Source: Mauremys mutica
Lineage: Eukaryota > Chordata > Testudines > Geoemydidae
Length of the DNA stretch: 64,000 nt
Direction of reading: 5' to 3'
Assembly (NCBI RefSeq): GCF_020497125.1
Contig: NC_059079.1
Coordinates: 53,765,114 to 53,829,113, forward strand
In this document: positions 34,187-47,260 of the stretch, in pieces
How the letters are laid out: each line of letters opens with the position of its first letter
Position numbering within the stretch: position 1 is the stretch's first letter
Translations under genes and position numbers: made by a program
The notes under the pieces: model-generated
The model's database searches: none
Seen by the model: only the letters and a program-made list of their open reading frames with translations
What the model was told of the DNA's origin: nothing

Positions 34187-37100
34187 GTAGTTTTGTACAT
34201 GGGTGTAATTACATATAATTAAACATACCCACTTACGCTATAAAATGTATTGTAATTCTATCTTTCACCTTCTGTTTGGAAAGAGAAGGGGGTGAGAAAG
34301 GAAAACTGGAGAAGTTCCCTGTGACGTAAAAATGACTGATTAAGGGCACACCCTACAAATAATTAGTTAGGAGAGTAATCCTTTCTCCTGCAAGTAGTTC
34401 CATTGACGTCAATTGAACATTTTAGGTGAGGAAAGATTACTCATGTAACTAAGGCTTTGCAGGATTAGGTCCAAACATATTCCAGAAAGTTCTCATATGT
34501 CTCCAAGTCTATCCTAATTATCCAATCTATAAATGACTCAGAATAAATAAATAAATTCTTCAGAAGTTGCAAATCATCCCTCCTCTCTGGATTTTCTCTC
34601 ACTGTTTTACAGCTCTCCCCCCATTTTCTCCCCCACCCCCTGTCATAGTGATGCATACAGTGATTTGAGGTAACATTCTCTATTGTACAGTAATCCTATT
34701 GCTGGGATGATATTAAATAATTCCCAATATAAAACCAATGTTTTTTAAAATAGTACACACACACTCACTCTATGGTTATACAAAACCATAATGAAATCCC
34801 AGAGCCTATAGCTAGAGCTTCCTGCTGTATTAGAACAAAGGCAGCACATCCCTATTTCCCTTAAAACATTTGATAGCATGATCTTCCATCATTAATGCAT
34901 AAATCTAGCTTGTAGAAGACAGCTAAATGATATAAAGCTTTTAAGATATGAGGGATTAACATGGGAAGAAAATCTCCTTTCCCCATAGCACCTCAATCAT
35001 ACTGCTCCGTAACTGTACAAAAGTGACAGGACATAGTAACTGCACATTACTTAAATGAGTCATGCAAATGTCATAATATGCTTTCCTCTACTGATTTTTA
35101 GACTTGAGCCAATCTTGTGCTTATTCCTATTAACTGTATAGCAGTGTATACTGGTATATATATATATATATTTTAACCCCACTAATAGAACAACGTTAGC
35201 TCAATAGTATCACATTTCTCTTACCACATACAGTACAGGATGTATAATATTCCTCTTAGTTATACATTAGGCACCCATCAAAATAGCATTTTAGCAGTTT
35301 ACAGTTTTTTGAAAACATATACATGTTTCACGTTGCTGATAACATCGCCACATAAAACTACAAACCATATTACAATGTTGAGGCTTCATGTTCACCTATA
35401 CCAACACTGAGAACTGAAAACCCTATGAATTTGTAACCTAAGAGGTTCCTTCTAATGTGAACCATTTATATGGAACTCCTCTGATTTTGCACTTCCTTCT
35501 CACTACCTTCTCTAGCTCTTTGGCAGTTCTAGGGTACCTTTGCTGCTGCTTCCCAAACCTCTGCTTGGAGAGGAAACCCATTATTTTTAATACTGTTTGT
35601 TTGCAGGGTTTTGGTTTGTTTAGTAAGTATTTGGATCTAATATTGAGCCAGGTCCTTTTGACTAGATTTTGAAGTTCTTACCTTTCTTGTTATTTGTGCA
35701 CAACTCCCAGAGAATTCAGTGGGAGTTTTATCAAAGTAAGTGCCACCGCTGAGTAAGAACTTCAGAATATGGCTCACAGTTCCCTGACTTCATTTTCTGA
35801 TCATCCTGAAAACGTGACCATGCTCAAATTTCCTGAAAGTACTATTCATTGTTTCCCCATCACTAGAGTCTGTGTCTGGCAACACAAAGACAAAGTGAAC
35901 GCTTGCCAGAGAGCAAATAAGTCATGTTATGTGGAAAACCTCAATCAAAGCAAGTTTGCTTACAGATAAGTGTCCTTCTGCTTGTGATAAAACATAGTAT
36001 ACAAACTCTCATATTGTTAAATAGAGGAAGAGGAAAAGAGAAAGAGGCATCAGAAGGGAACATCCTTATGAGACTCAGTGATCTACTTAGTCTACATTCC
36101 AGTCTGATAGTGACCAGCACCAGAAAGCTTTAAGACCCCCCACAACTCTTAATGCACTTAACTGTGCAATACTATAAAACTGAGTGAGGATATTTTTCCT
36201 GACTGGAGCCAGTGATTAGCTTATGCTCTGCAGCATGAGGACTGAGAAGCCTTTTAAAATTTTATCCTAGCTACTATAGATTAAATGTTTAAAATAAAAT
36301 GTCTATCCTTTTAGAACCTTATTGAACTATTTGCCTCAGTAACTGAATTCACAAAATGGCCCTAAATGTACTAAGGAAAGAAGTGTACTGTATTCATTTT
36401 CATTTATAACTTTACCTCAGAGAGGCAAGATGCAGTAGTGGTTTGAGCACAGGAGTGGGAGCCAGGAATTCCTGGTGATGACATGGACTCCTAATATTAC
36501 TTTTCATGTACAGTAATTGCTGTAATTGACACAGGGATGTTACGTGATCACAAACAGGAAGGAAGATTGTCCTAATGACAATGAATGGGAGAAGTTTGAA
36601 AGAGTGATCCATATTATGAAAAGGCTTGAAAACCTCTGCTTTAATGGATCTCCTCCAATCCATTCTAAATAAGGCAATTGATAAATACTGTGTCCTACAG
36701 AAAGCATAAGTTGCCAGGCTTTTTTGGCTATTTTCTTTAAACCTGACAAAAAGAGAAAGATAGTAAGAAATACCAGGGGATGAGTCACTTGTCAGATTTC
36801 TACTGTACAGATATGAAGAACAGAACATTGTGTTGACTAAATTCAGATGAAATCCCCTACAACTTTTGTTGCTTCCATGTTTCACAGTGACTGCAGTTCC
36901 TAGTATTTTTAAAAACTTGTGCTAGAGATAGGCTCAGACCAAATCCACAGATCTAGATTTGGATCTAAATATGCAATTTGGAAATGGTCTCTATTATGAT
37001 CCCAACCCTAACATTATTTCTCAACACACACACACCACCCCCACACCTGGGAAAAGTTCAGGTACAGATTTATTTATGAATCTCCCATTTGAGGAAGATT

Positions 37101-39990
37101 CATATGCAGAATTTTAGTTCTACCTATTATAAAGGTATTAAGCTTGGATCCAGGGTTTTAGATTTGGCCCATTTCTCACTTGTACAATCAACTGAGAATA
37201 AGCAGGGAAAAGTAGCAGACCCTTAAAATAGTAGAATATTAGCATTACCATTTGTTTTCCCCAGCTGGAATTTAGCATCATCATTCAGTGCTCTTTGGCT
37301 GAACGTTTCCCCAAAAGAGTTAGTTGACCACAGTAGCAAGAGAAAGTGCCACTAACATTGTAGACTCTCAGAAGGCCCAATCCTTCAAGGTACTAGGAAC
37401 TCTTCACTCTCATGGAATTCTGGAACCTAGTTTAGAGACAGGTTATGCCTGACTTTTTGGCAGGTGCATGCAGTGGGAGAAGGTACAAGAAACCTTTCCT
37501 GGAACCCTTTCCCCTCTAGCCAAGAGCCAACTACAACTGCATTTGATGGACTGCTTCCTTTTAGAGACCCTACGACTGAAACCTCTCCCCAAGAGTTGAG
37601 GAAGAAAAGGTGCCAGTCTCACAAGGAAAGCATACTATTATCCTTATGGAAAATAGAGGCCAATGTACAGATCATGGGGTCAGACCTCTCACTTATTCCT
37701 CATTTCAAGGGAGATCATTCATTTTAGTCCTATTGTTTATCTATGTCCCACACAAGTTTTGGATCCCTTCACTTTTATTGTTGAAGATTGATTGTTTTTT
37801 CTGATTATAAATCAGGAAATGATAATTGTAGAAAGTTATTTATACTAAAGGAACTAATCCAACAGCCTTTTAAATGTCCTGCATGAATCATTTCTGTCCC
37901 TCATTTTGGGTCTATGTCACACATGGAATCCTATTTGCTAGGCTGAGAGACAGGCACACAATCTGGCTCTATACTTGGGAGGGATGGGACATAGCATGGC
38001 ATTAAAAATAGCTTTTGAATAAGGCCTAGTTGGCAGCAATTCCGATTGTACAGAATCCTTGATAGTGCTGAAGTGAGCTTCCAAGTTATAAAAAGCTTAG
38101 TTACTACAGTTCTGAGGCTCAGTCCCAGCACTGCTTAGAGATAAACACTTAGTAGAATTAAGAGTCTTTCCTGCATTAACTGAAAGATTTTCTTCCTATA
38201 TTTTCAGGGTCACGCACTGCTCTTGAGTCACATGGACCTAGGGTAGTATAACCTTCAGTAGTAACATTTAAAAGATAATTACTGTGTAAAATAACAAAAC
38301 ACTGTAAATATTGGCTCTACTTAACAGTGGAAAAAATGCAACCCAGCCTTGCACCTTTAGTTAAACTCACTGACTTCTCTGTAAAAGAAGGCAGCTGGGT
38401 TGTTTATCGCAAGTGACTGTACTGGATAACCCCATTTGCACAATTCAGACACTGACAGTGCACCTTCTTAAGGCTATCCTACCTCCCAATCCTTTAGATA
38501 CAGAGGTTTTGACAGCTGAATAAACTAGAGATGGGATCAAGTCGTAAAACATGAATCCATAACTAGATACCAAACACCATAAATTTCAGGGTTGTTTGGA
38601 TCAGAGGCTTTGGTTTGGATCATCATCAAGGTAAGAGAATCACTTGCTAAATACAGATGAGCATCTGGATTTCAAAACTCCTCTGCCCTATGCACCAAAG
38701 TTTGGGGTATGGTCAGAGGCAGGGTTTGATATTAAATCTGGAATGAACATTCCTATAAGGAGACAGCACCCTCTAGAAGTACTGTGCAAAAAAGGGTACC
38801 GACAACTTAGCTGATAAAACAGATTTTTGTTGGTTTGGAGAAAATATCAACCACATTTACATAGCAAGTGTCAGCAAGAATACTGGTTAACTGACACTTA
38901 ACTGTGAAGTAATCATTACTTAGGCCCACAATAGTTGGGCCAGGTTCCCTGTAACTGATTCAAGGAGCCTAGAACTCTAGAATAAGAATGCATTCATACA
39001 GAGGGAGAGTAAACAAGGGTGTCAACCACACTCACTTGGAGTTTTCCATAGGGTGAGAAGAGAAGCAGATTTAAAGGTAGGAGCTACAGCCCCTCTGGGG
39101 AAGGTTATTAAAAGAACGTATACTGTTTCAGTGCACCCCCCGCCATGCCTACTCCCTAGCCAACACTACTCTACACACCCTCTACTACTCACTACACCCT
39201 GCAAGCTCCCTGGTGTAGTGGAGAGAGGATGGTCACTTTCATCCACTACAGTCTTCTCAAGTGGCAGACTTCACCGCCAGGATCCTCTGGCACGGTCTAC
39301 ACTGGCAAAAGCTAGGATGTACCCTGGAATTAACATGGTCTGTGAAGTCAGGCACAGAATCCAGGAGTCCTGTCTGCCAGTACATTCGATATTGGATCTT
39401 TACTGTTTTCCACAAAAATGAATGGCAGCTTTGGCAAAGATAACAGCATTTTTCTCAAGTGTTAAAAACTATCATTCTGCCAAGATGGCAAGTAATGCTA
39501 TCTAGGGACAAAAGTATGCAAATCTGCATTCATTTGTTCACTAGCATACATGGCAAAGTATCATCCTTGGTCAAATGATGATTAGTGAAACACATACAAC
39601 AGCTATGATAAAAGGAATCAAACACATTCCATGACATAAAATGATATCTTGGGGGCATCAGGAAGGAATTAAGAGTCCCAACAAACATCTTCAGGAATCC
39701 ATATATACACACTGCTGTGGTACTACATCATGCAATTGTCTAAATGTATCATGGGCGGATTGTTCATATTTTTGTACAGGTCTGAGGCATGATTACTGAT
39801 CATTGCCAGAGGATGGAAATCAATGTGCCAATGACCTGATATATCAAAGCTTGTTGTCCTTATTTCTTTTAATGTATTTTTAAAAGCCACCTATCCGAGC
39901 CTCCAAGCAACCTGGCTAATTATTAAACCACAATGCAAAATAAAACCAATACCAAAGCAGTAAGGTTCTATTCATCATAAAAACAGTCAG
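34183..39990. other. No gene recognised
   Basis: About 5.8 kb without recognised genes or defined transposons. A short (TA)8 run is at 35155-35171 and a CA-rich stretch near 37025. This is the longest stretch of the window that looks like ordinary intergenic or intronic DNA. Confidence 0.4.
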
Positions 39991-39993
39991 CAA

Positions 39994-40200
39994 ATAAGAA
40001 GGGTCATACTGGGTCAGACCAATGGTCCATCTAGCCCAGTATCCTGTCTTCCAACAGTGGCCAGCACCAGATGCTTCAGTGGGAATGAACAGAACAGGGC
40101 AATTTTGAGTGCTCCAACCACTGTTGTCCAGTCCCAACTTCTGGCAGTTGGAGGTTTAGGGACACCCAGAGCATAGGATTGCATCCCCTTGATTTCCCAT
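39994..40200 (-). mobile_element. CR1 LINE 3' UTR fragment
   Basis: Read on plus it contains AAGGGTCATACTGGGTCAGA, CCAATGGTCCATCTAGCCCA and GTATCCTGTCTTCCAACAGT. This is the same 3' UTR as the copies ending at 2604 and 17032, but a different subfamily (GGCCAGCACCAGATGCTTCA). Confidence 0.85.
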
Positions 40201-40239
40201 TCCTCAATGCTTAATTACATCTAAAATATACCCCCAAAA

Positions 40240-40473
40240 GCATGAAACCAGATCTCTTACCATCCTGAGTTTTCCTTGCTCACCGTGGAATCCTAGCACA
40301 CAGCATTCTCAAACTGTACCAAGATGCGATGTGGCATCATGCTGCTCCTGTCTCTTTTTCTAGCCACAAACCACTCAGTGACCTTCTTCTGGTCAAACAC
40401 TTTGTGCAGTTTATTTACGGCATTCTCCCCATCACCCTTACAAATTGTGCAGTTCAGTATTTACAATAACATA
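40240..40473. repeat. Repeat split by Harbinger insertion, left part
   Basis: A segment GAAACCAGATCTCTTACCAT..CTGAGTTTTCCTTGCTCACC resembles GAAACCATATCTTACCACCC..TGAATCTTCCCTGCTCCCAG at about 44907 on the far side of the transposon. An older repeat therefore flanks the Harbinger element on both sides. Its class is unclear (possibly LTR; TTTATT on plus near 40410 could be a minus-strand AATAAA). Confidence 0.4.
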
Positions 40474-40722
40474 GGGTATGTCTACGCTACAAAATTAGGT
40501 CAATTTTATAGAAGACGAGCTTTAGAAAGTGATTTTATACAGTCGATCGTGTATGTCCCCCCTAAGCACAGTAGGTCGGTGGAGTCCATCCTCAATACCA
40601 TGGCTAGTATCGACTCACAGAGTGGTGCACTGTGGGTAGCTATCCCACAGCCCCTGCTGCCCATTGGAATTCTGGGTTAAGCTCCCAATGCCTGATGGGG
40701 CAAAAACACTGTTGCAGGTGGT

Positions 40723-41966
40723 TTGGGGTACATGTCATCAATCTCCCCTCGCTCCCTCCCTCCCATCTTGAAAGCAATGGCAAACAATCGTTCTGCGCCT
40801 TTTTTCCTGGGTTACCCGTGCAGACGCCATAGCACGGCAAGCATGGAGCCTGCTCAGCTCACTGCTGCTGTTGTGAACATTGTAAGCATCTCACGCATTA
40901 TCTTGCAGTATGTGTGGAACCTGGCTAGAAGTCTCCAGCACAAGGACGATTGTGAGGAGGACATGGACAGAGACGTTCCTGAAAGCACAGGATGTGGCAA
41001 TTGGGACATCATGGTGACAGTAGAGCTGGTTGATACAGTGGAACGCCAATTCTGGGCCTGGCAAACAAGCACAGACTGATGGGACCACATAATGTTGCAG
41101 GTATGGGATGATTCCCAGTGGCTGCGAAACTTTCGCATGTGTAAGGCCACTTTCATGGAACTTTGTGAATTGCTTTCCCCCACCCTGAAGTGCAGGAATA
41201 CCAAGATGAGAGCAGCCCTCACAGTTGAGAAGTGAGTGGCAATAGCCCTGTGGAAGCTTGCAATGCCTGACTGCTACCGGTCAGTCAGGAATCAATTCAG
41301 AGTGGGCAAATATACTGTGGGGGCTACTATGATCCAAGTAGCCAAGACAATCAGTGACCTTCTGCTAAGAACGTTAGTGACTCTGCAAAATGTGCAGGTC
41401 ATAGTGGATGGCTTTGCTGCAATGGGGCTCCCTAACTGTGCTGGAGTGATAGACGGAATGCATATCCCTATCTTGGCACTGGATCACCTTGCCAACCAAT
41501 ACATAAACCGCAAGGGGTACTTCTCAATGGTGTTGCAAGCACCGGTGGATCACAAGGTGGATCACCGGTCTGTTTCACAGACATCAACGTGGGATGGTTG
41601 GGAAAGGTGCATGACACTTGCATCTTTAGGAACTCCTGGCTGTTCGAAAAGCTGCAAGAAAGGACTTACTTCCCAGACTAGAAAATTACCATTGGGGATG
41701 TTGAAATGCGAATACTTATCCTTAGGGACCCAGCCTACCCCTTGCTCCTATGGCTCATGAAGCCATACACAGGCAGCCTGGACAGTAGTAAGGAGTAGTT
41801 CAACTATAGGCTGAGCAAGTGCAGGATGGTGGTAGAATGTGCCTTTGGACATTTAAAAGCCCACTGGTGCTGTTTGTTGACTAGGTTATACCTCAGCGCA
41901 ACCAATATTCCTATTGTTATTGCTGCTTGCTGTGTGCTCCATAATATCTGTGAGAGTAAGGGGTAG
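40723..41966 (+). pseudogene. Harbinger DDE transposase, broken
   Basis: The product would be a DDE_Tnp_4-type transposase that excises and inserts the element. The three catalytic residues can be placed: Asp in GVIDGMHIPI (codon 41452), Asp in GKVHDTCIF (codon 41613) and Glu in VVECAFGHLK (codon 41835). These are followed by the conserved CCVLHNICES end and a stop at 41964. Upstream is the usual ALWKLAMPDCYRSVRNQF block. Breaks are an in-frame TGA near 41232, a frameshift near 41570 (the open frame 41236-41760 leaves the true frame there) and a TAG near 41797. The N-terminus is uncertain. It cannot produce a working enzyme. Confidence 0.88.
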
Positions 41967-42341
41967 ACATTTATGGAGGGGTGGGAGGTTGAGGCAAATT
42001 GCCTGGTGGTCAATTTTGAACAGCCAGACACCAGGGCGATTAGAAAAGCACAGCTAAGCATGCTGCACATCAGAGAAAAACAGTTTCATGACTGGCCAGG
42101 CTACAGTGTGACAGTTGTGTGCGTTTCTCCTTGATGCAAAACCAACCCCTTTGTTGAATTGACTTCCCTGGAAGCCAATCCCCTTCCCTACTTCGACCAC
42201 AGTTGGCAAAGGAAATAAAGTCCCTATTGTTTTGAATCCATGCATTCTTTATTTAAAAAAAAAGCGAGATCAGTGACAAGGTAGCCTGGGTGGGGTGGGG
42301 GAGGCAGGAAGGACAAGGCCACGTTGCTTATTGTAGCCACA

Positions 42342-44147
42342 CTACAAATCAAAGCTGTTTGCCGTCCCCACTCCCCGCATTCTTGGGGGTCTGGGTGAGG
42401 AGGATATGGAACTTGGCGAGGAGGGCAGGCAGTTATACAGTGGATGCAGCGGCAGTCTGTGCTCTTGCGTTTCCTGCAGCTCCACCAGATGCCTGATCCT
42501 GTCCGTTTGCTCCCTCATTAGCCTCAGCATCTCCTCCTGTGTGTTCTGATCACGCTCACTGAGTGCTTTCCTGGCCTCTGCCACCAAATGCCTCCATGCA
42601 TTCAGCTGTGCCCTATCAGTGCGGGAGGACTGCATGAGCTCTGAAAACATGTCATCACGAGTGTGTTTTTTCCGCCTTCTAATCTGCGATAACCTCAGGG
42701 ATGGAGATGATAGGGGGAGCATAGAAACATTTGCACCTGTAGGGAGGATAAAAAGGGAGAGTAAAATTTAAGATGATACATTTCTGAGAGCAAAAGGGAG
42801 AGACTTTCACAGTGAATCAAGTAATTCAGAGCAGACAGCATATGTGTTTTAGGTACAAGGTTGCATTTTGCCTTTTATATGGAGCACCTGCCAATATGGT
42901 GACACATCACACATGGCTGGGCAACAGAATTAGGTTTCCTGGCAGCCTTGGTAAGCCAAAGGGTATGCAGGGTTGGCTTCTTCTGCCTTCATAACATGTG
43001 GGAATAGTTTCAAACTGCAGAGCCCTCTTTTCCCATAGAAAGCAATGCTGGTTGGGTTTTCCATTTAAAAGGAGGGGCTACGGTTTTGGGGTGGATATGC
43101 AGCACAGCCCTCCCCCCACCACATGGCTATTCTCAGGGATGATCTCTTTTAGCCAAGCACAAACAGCCCAGCATGAACCGGTCCTTTTACTGTTCCCTTA
43201 CAAAAATTCCCCTATTTCAACCAGATGACCATGAATGATATCACTCTCCTGAGGCTGACACAGAAAGATAAAGACCGAATGTTGCATGAATGCGACCAAA
43301 AACCAGAACCATTCGCTACCATGCTTTGTGCTGCAATGATTCCAGACTACTTGCTACTGGCTTGGTGTGGTAAAGTGTCCTACCATGGAGGACACGAAAT
43401 AAGGCAGCCCTCCACAGAAACCTTCTGCAAAGGCTTTCAGAGTACCTCCAGGAGAGCTTCATGGAAATGTCCCTGGAGGATTCCTGCTCCATCCCCGGAC
43501 ACGTTAACAGACTTTTCCAGTAGCTGTACTGGCCATGAATTCATCCCAAAGTCTTCAGGGCAAATCAAACATTAAAACACAATTGCTTTTAACCCCTGTA
43601 TTGTAGTTACAAATGTGCACTCACCAGAGGTGCCTTCTCCGCCTTCAGGGTCCAGGAACCCACCTTAGGAGGGTATTGGCTCCAGGGTGATTAAAAGGTC
43701 CTGGCTGCCAGGGGGAACGGAGTCTCCACTTGCCTGCTAGGCATTCTCCTCATCATCATCATCCACAAAATCCTCCTCTGTGTTGCATGAGACTTCCCCC
43801 TTGTAGGTGTCCACGGATAGTGTTGGGGTACTGGTAGGGTCCCCCCCTAGAATGCCATGTAGCTGATCATTGAAGTGGCATGTATGGGGCTCTGACCCAG
43901 AGTGACCATTTGCCTCCTTTGTCTTGTAGTAGGCTTGCCTGAGTTCCTTAACTTTCATGCAGCACTGCTGTGTGTCCTGGGTGTAGCCTCTCTCCACCAT
44001 GCCCTGTGCGATTTTGGCATATATATTAGCGTTTCTTCTTTTTGCTTAGAGTTCTGCCTGCACAGAGTCTTCTCCCCATACAGCAATCAGATCCAGTGTC
44101 TCCTGTTCATGCAATCCCAGAATCACAAATGAGCTCCAGGATGGAGC
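42342..44147 (-). pseudogene. Harbinger Myb/SANT-like DNA-binding protein, two exons, broken
   Basis: This second Harbinger protein binds the element ends and brings in the transposase. On the minus strand, exon 1 (to 43625) carries a trihelix Myb/SANT-like domain with MKVKELRQAYYKTKEANG and an acidic tail VDDDDEEN. A plausible donor CTG/GTGAGT follows at 43624. Exon 2 (42736-42342) begins after an acceptor CCCTACAG and encodes RRRKKHTRDDMFSELMQSSR plus a Glu-rich helix. Breaks are a TAG at 43737, a frame change near 44000, and inversion of the first 39 bp of coding sequence (44109-44147, reading ATGCAATCC on plus). The intron is about 0.9 kb. Confidence 0.82.
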
Positions 44148-44519
44148 GGTCACCTGTGCTGCTGAGCGCACCACGCTGATCAAACAGGAAATGAAATTCA
44201 AAAGTTCCTGGTGCTTTTCCCGTGTACCTGGCTAGTGCATCAGAGTTGAAAGTGCTGTCCAGAGCAATCACATTGGAGCACTCTGGGATAGCTCCCGGAG
44301 GCCAATACCATCAAATTGCACAACGCTGCATCTGCACAACCCCAAATTTGACCCAAGAGGGTCAATTTTAGTGCTACTCCCCTCGTTGGGGTGGAGTATA
44401 GCGGTCGATTTTAAGAGCCCTTTAGGTCGATGGAACGGGGTTGATTGTGTAACCGCATTGTTTATAAAATCAACCTAATGCAGCTAAATTTGACCTAACC
44501 TCGTAGTGTAGACCAGGGC

Positions 44520-44924
44520 ATGAAGTCTTTAGTTCACTCAGCCAAAAATGGAGGAGAGAGAAGATATCTTCCCCTTGAGCGCTCTCTTAAAAGCCTACCA
44601 ATCTCCTCCACACTTTCTTCCTTCTTTCCTTCATCTTTTCTACTTTCTGGGGTAAATTAGCCCTATAACCCTCTCCAGCCCATCCCCAATCTATCAGTTG
44701 GTCACAGCTTTGACACTCAGGTTTACTCCAGAACAATCGAATTGGTGATTCAATTATCAGAGTGCGGGTACAACTGCTGTAGCCCAGGACTCTAATACAG
44801 GGTCTCGTCACTCTTAGCAGTTTCCAGGACAAAAGCACCTTCTAGCTGTGCCTCCATTTCTCTCACCCAGACCAGTAAAGGGTTCGGTCAACCCCAAAGG
44901 TGTGAAACCATATCTTACCACCCT
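44520..44924. other. Unassigned sequence
   Basis: Nothing recognised beyond similarity to the repeat across the Harbinger element. Confidence 0.35.
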
Positions 44925-45235
44925 GAATCTTCCCTGCTCCCAGAAATGTGTCGTGCTCTCAGCAGAGTACTGGCCCACAGCTATTTGGCTAGCTCTACAG
45001 TCACTAACAGCATCCAGCACATTCTAGCTGTACCTCAGTTTCCCTGCTCTCAGTGGAATTCTGGCCCACCGCTTTCCTAGCTGTGCCAGAGTCTCACCAT
45101 TCAGCAGTCTTCCCTGCTCTCAGCAGAGTACTGGCTGATAGCTATTTCCTAGCTGTGCCAGTGTTGCACCAACCCCCAGCAGATTTTAGGCCACAACACC
45201 TTTTAACTGTGCCACAGACATACTCACCACTGATT
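44925..45235. repeat. Degenerate tandem repeat
   Basis: Three to four diverged units contain TTCCCTGCTCTCAG, CAGAGTACTGGCCCACAGCT and TTCCTAGCTGTGCCAG (around 44929, 45040 and 45110), with spacing about 70-110 bp. Confidence 0.65.
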
Positions 45236-46464
45236 CAGTTCCCCTGGTGAGGATTTATCCCCTCAGCCACTGAGTCTGGTTATGGCAGGTTTGTACCTCA
45301 ACCCCTGGGCTCAATTCTGTTATGTCATTACAGAAAACAACAGTTCAAGAAAAATAATTCCCACATTCTGAATCCCAGAACAACCTTTAGTGTTCATAAT
45401 GACTCAGGCTACAGGCAGAGAAATGGGGTCCATCCGCACATTCCTCAGCTCCATAAAAAACCCGGCACTCCATCCATCTTAGCTTTCCCTAAACCTCCAG
45501 TCACAGAGGTGGGCTTTGTGTCTTGGCCTGAAAGTCAACCAATTTGGGCTATTTCAGAGCATGGGGAGAACAAGTTCCAAGTCCAAGGTTCTCTCAGAAA
45601 ATCTCCCTACCATCAGACCAGTGTCTTAAAGCAAGGGGGCTTCGACTTGAACCCCTCCACTAACAGCAAATTCAGCAGTATTATGCAGGGAAAGAGGTGG
45701 TCTCTCAGGAAGGCAGAGCCCAGTTTATGCAGAGCTTTATATAGTTTAATTGGTAGAAAGTTAGTCAATATTCAAATAATTTCTCACACACACACTTCCT
45801 CCTGCCACCCCCAAAGTAATGCTTTTTAAAAACAGGTTTAACTTTTTTTAAAGGTGGTCCAAAGGCTATTTGTAGCATGTTTTCCTGTACTTGTGGCTCA
45901 GATGCAGTGTTATGAATTCCTTCAAAGCGCTGTATGGTTTATCAGCAAACAGTTAAGCCCAGGAGAGAATTAGCTACTCTATTCCAAAAGGAAAGCAACA
46001 GAATCTAAAAATATTTTTGTCTGGGAACAACACATGCTCATTTGAATCAATACAACAAAGGAAACATTTACTTTGAGAAAAGCCTTCACTGCATTATGAA
46101 CATAACTTAGTGCTCGATGTTTGAAATCCTGGTTTTATTTAGGTCACTAATATAAATCTACAAACATTTAACATCATGTGAACTCAGACTATTTGTTCCT
46201 TCTCCAAGGACACTAAAGGAGCAAAACCTTCTTGCTACACACAGCTGTTCCTTTGTATTTTCCCCCATTGTAAGCAGGGATGGGTCCAAGCTACTAAGTA
46301 CAAATCTAGACCCATACACTCCCAAATTTCAGTGGTGTCAGTTGCAGGGTTTTGGTTTAGGCCTTTTTCTCATTACCAAAAAGTGCAGATAAGCATCCAT
46401 TGAGGTTAATGGGAGTTTTGACAATTTTAATGGGAGCACAAGAAGGTTCCCGGAATTTATCTGA
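45236..46464. other. No gene recognised
   Basis: No recognisable coding domain. The open frame at 45509-45829 is unassigned. Confidence 0.4.
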
Positions 46465-46987
46465 GGGTATGTCTACACTACGGGATTATTCCGATTTTAC
46501 AGAAACCGGTTTTTGGAAACAGATTGTATAAAGTCGAGTGCACACGGCCACACTAAGCACATTAATTCGGCGGTGTGCATCCATGTACCGAGGCTAGTGT
46601 CGATTTCCAGAGCGTTGCACTGTGGGTAGCTATCCCATAGTTATCCCATAGTTCCCGCAGTCTCCCCCGCCCATTGGAATTCCGGGTTGAGATCCCAATG
46701 CATGATGGGGCAAAAACAGTGTCGCGGGTGATTCTGGGTAAATGTTGTCACTCAATCCTCCCTCTGTGAAAGCAACGGCGGACAATCATTTCGCGCCCTT
46801 TTCCCTGATTGCCCTGACAGATGCCATAGCACGGCAACCATGAGCCCGTTCAGCCTTTTCTCACTGTCACCGTATGTCTACTGGATGTTGCTAATAGACG
46901 CGGTACTGCAGCGCTACACAGCAGCATCCCCTTGCCTTTTGCAAGTTAGCAAAGACGGTTACCAGCCATACTGTACCGTCTGCTGCT

Positions 46988-47260
46988 TTGCAAGTTGACA
47001 ATGATGGTTACCAGTTATACTGTACTGTCTGTTGCTGTGACGGGTGCTCCTGGCCAGCCTCGGTGAGGTCGGCCGGGGACGCATGGACAAAAATGGGAAT
47101 GACTCCCCAGGTCATTCCCTTCTTTAAGTTTTGTCTAAAGGGAGAGTCAGTCCTGCCTAGAATATCAGGCAAGCCTACTAAAGAACCAGAGACGCAAACG
47201 GCCGCTCCGGGTCAGAGCCCCAGACATCCCACAGAAATGATGAGCTGCATGCCATTCTAG
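46988..47260 (+). pseudogene. Unidentified frame inside Harbinger derivative
   Basis: A 90-residue frame reads TKMGMTPQVIPFFKFCLKGE and continues to a stop before a CATTCTAGG. The first half is present again, inverted, at 47455-47610. I do not recognise a domain. An AATAAA on plus (about 47357) and TTTATT (about 47390) mark a convergent polyadenylation region similar to that of the larger element. It may be a remnant of a transposon gene. Confidence 0.35.

Larger units (their letters stand above)
40474..44519. mobile_element. PIF/Harbinger transposon, near full length
   Basis: The ends are GGGTATGTCTACGCTACAAA and, on the right, TCGTAGTGTAGACCAGGGC, inverted copies with subterminal AATTAGGTCAA/TTGACCTAA. 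The 3-bp flanks are ATA and ATG, a possible decayed target duplication. Inside are a plus-strand DDE transposase relic and a minus-strand Myb/SANT-like relic, facing each other. Between them lie AATAAA signals on both strands (about 42218 and 42249). This two-gene layout is the hallmark of autonomous Harbinger elements. Both genes are broken. Confidence 0.9.

Noticed and set aside
36412..36885. 157-residue minus-strand frame as a possible host exon
   Set aside because: No recognisable domain, no convincing splice sites noticed, and its composition resembles its surroundings.
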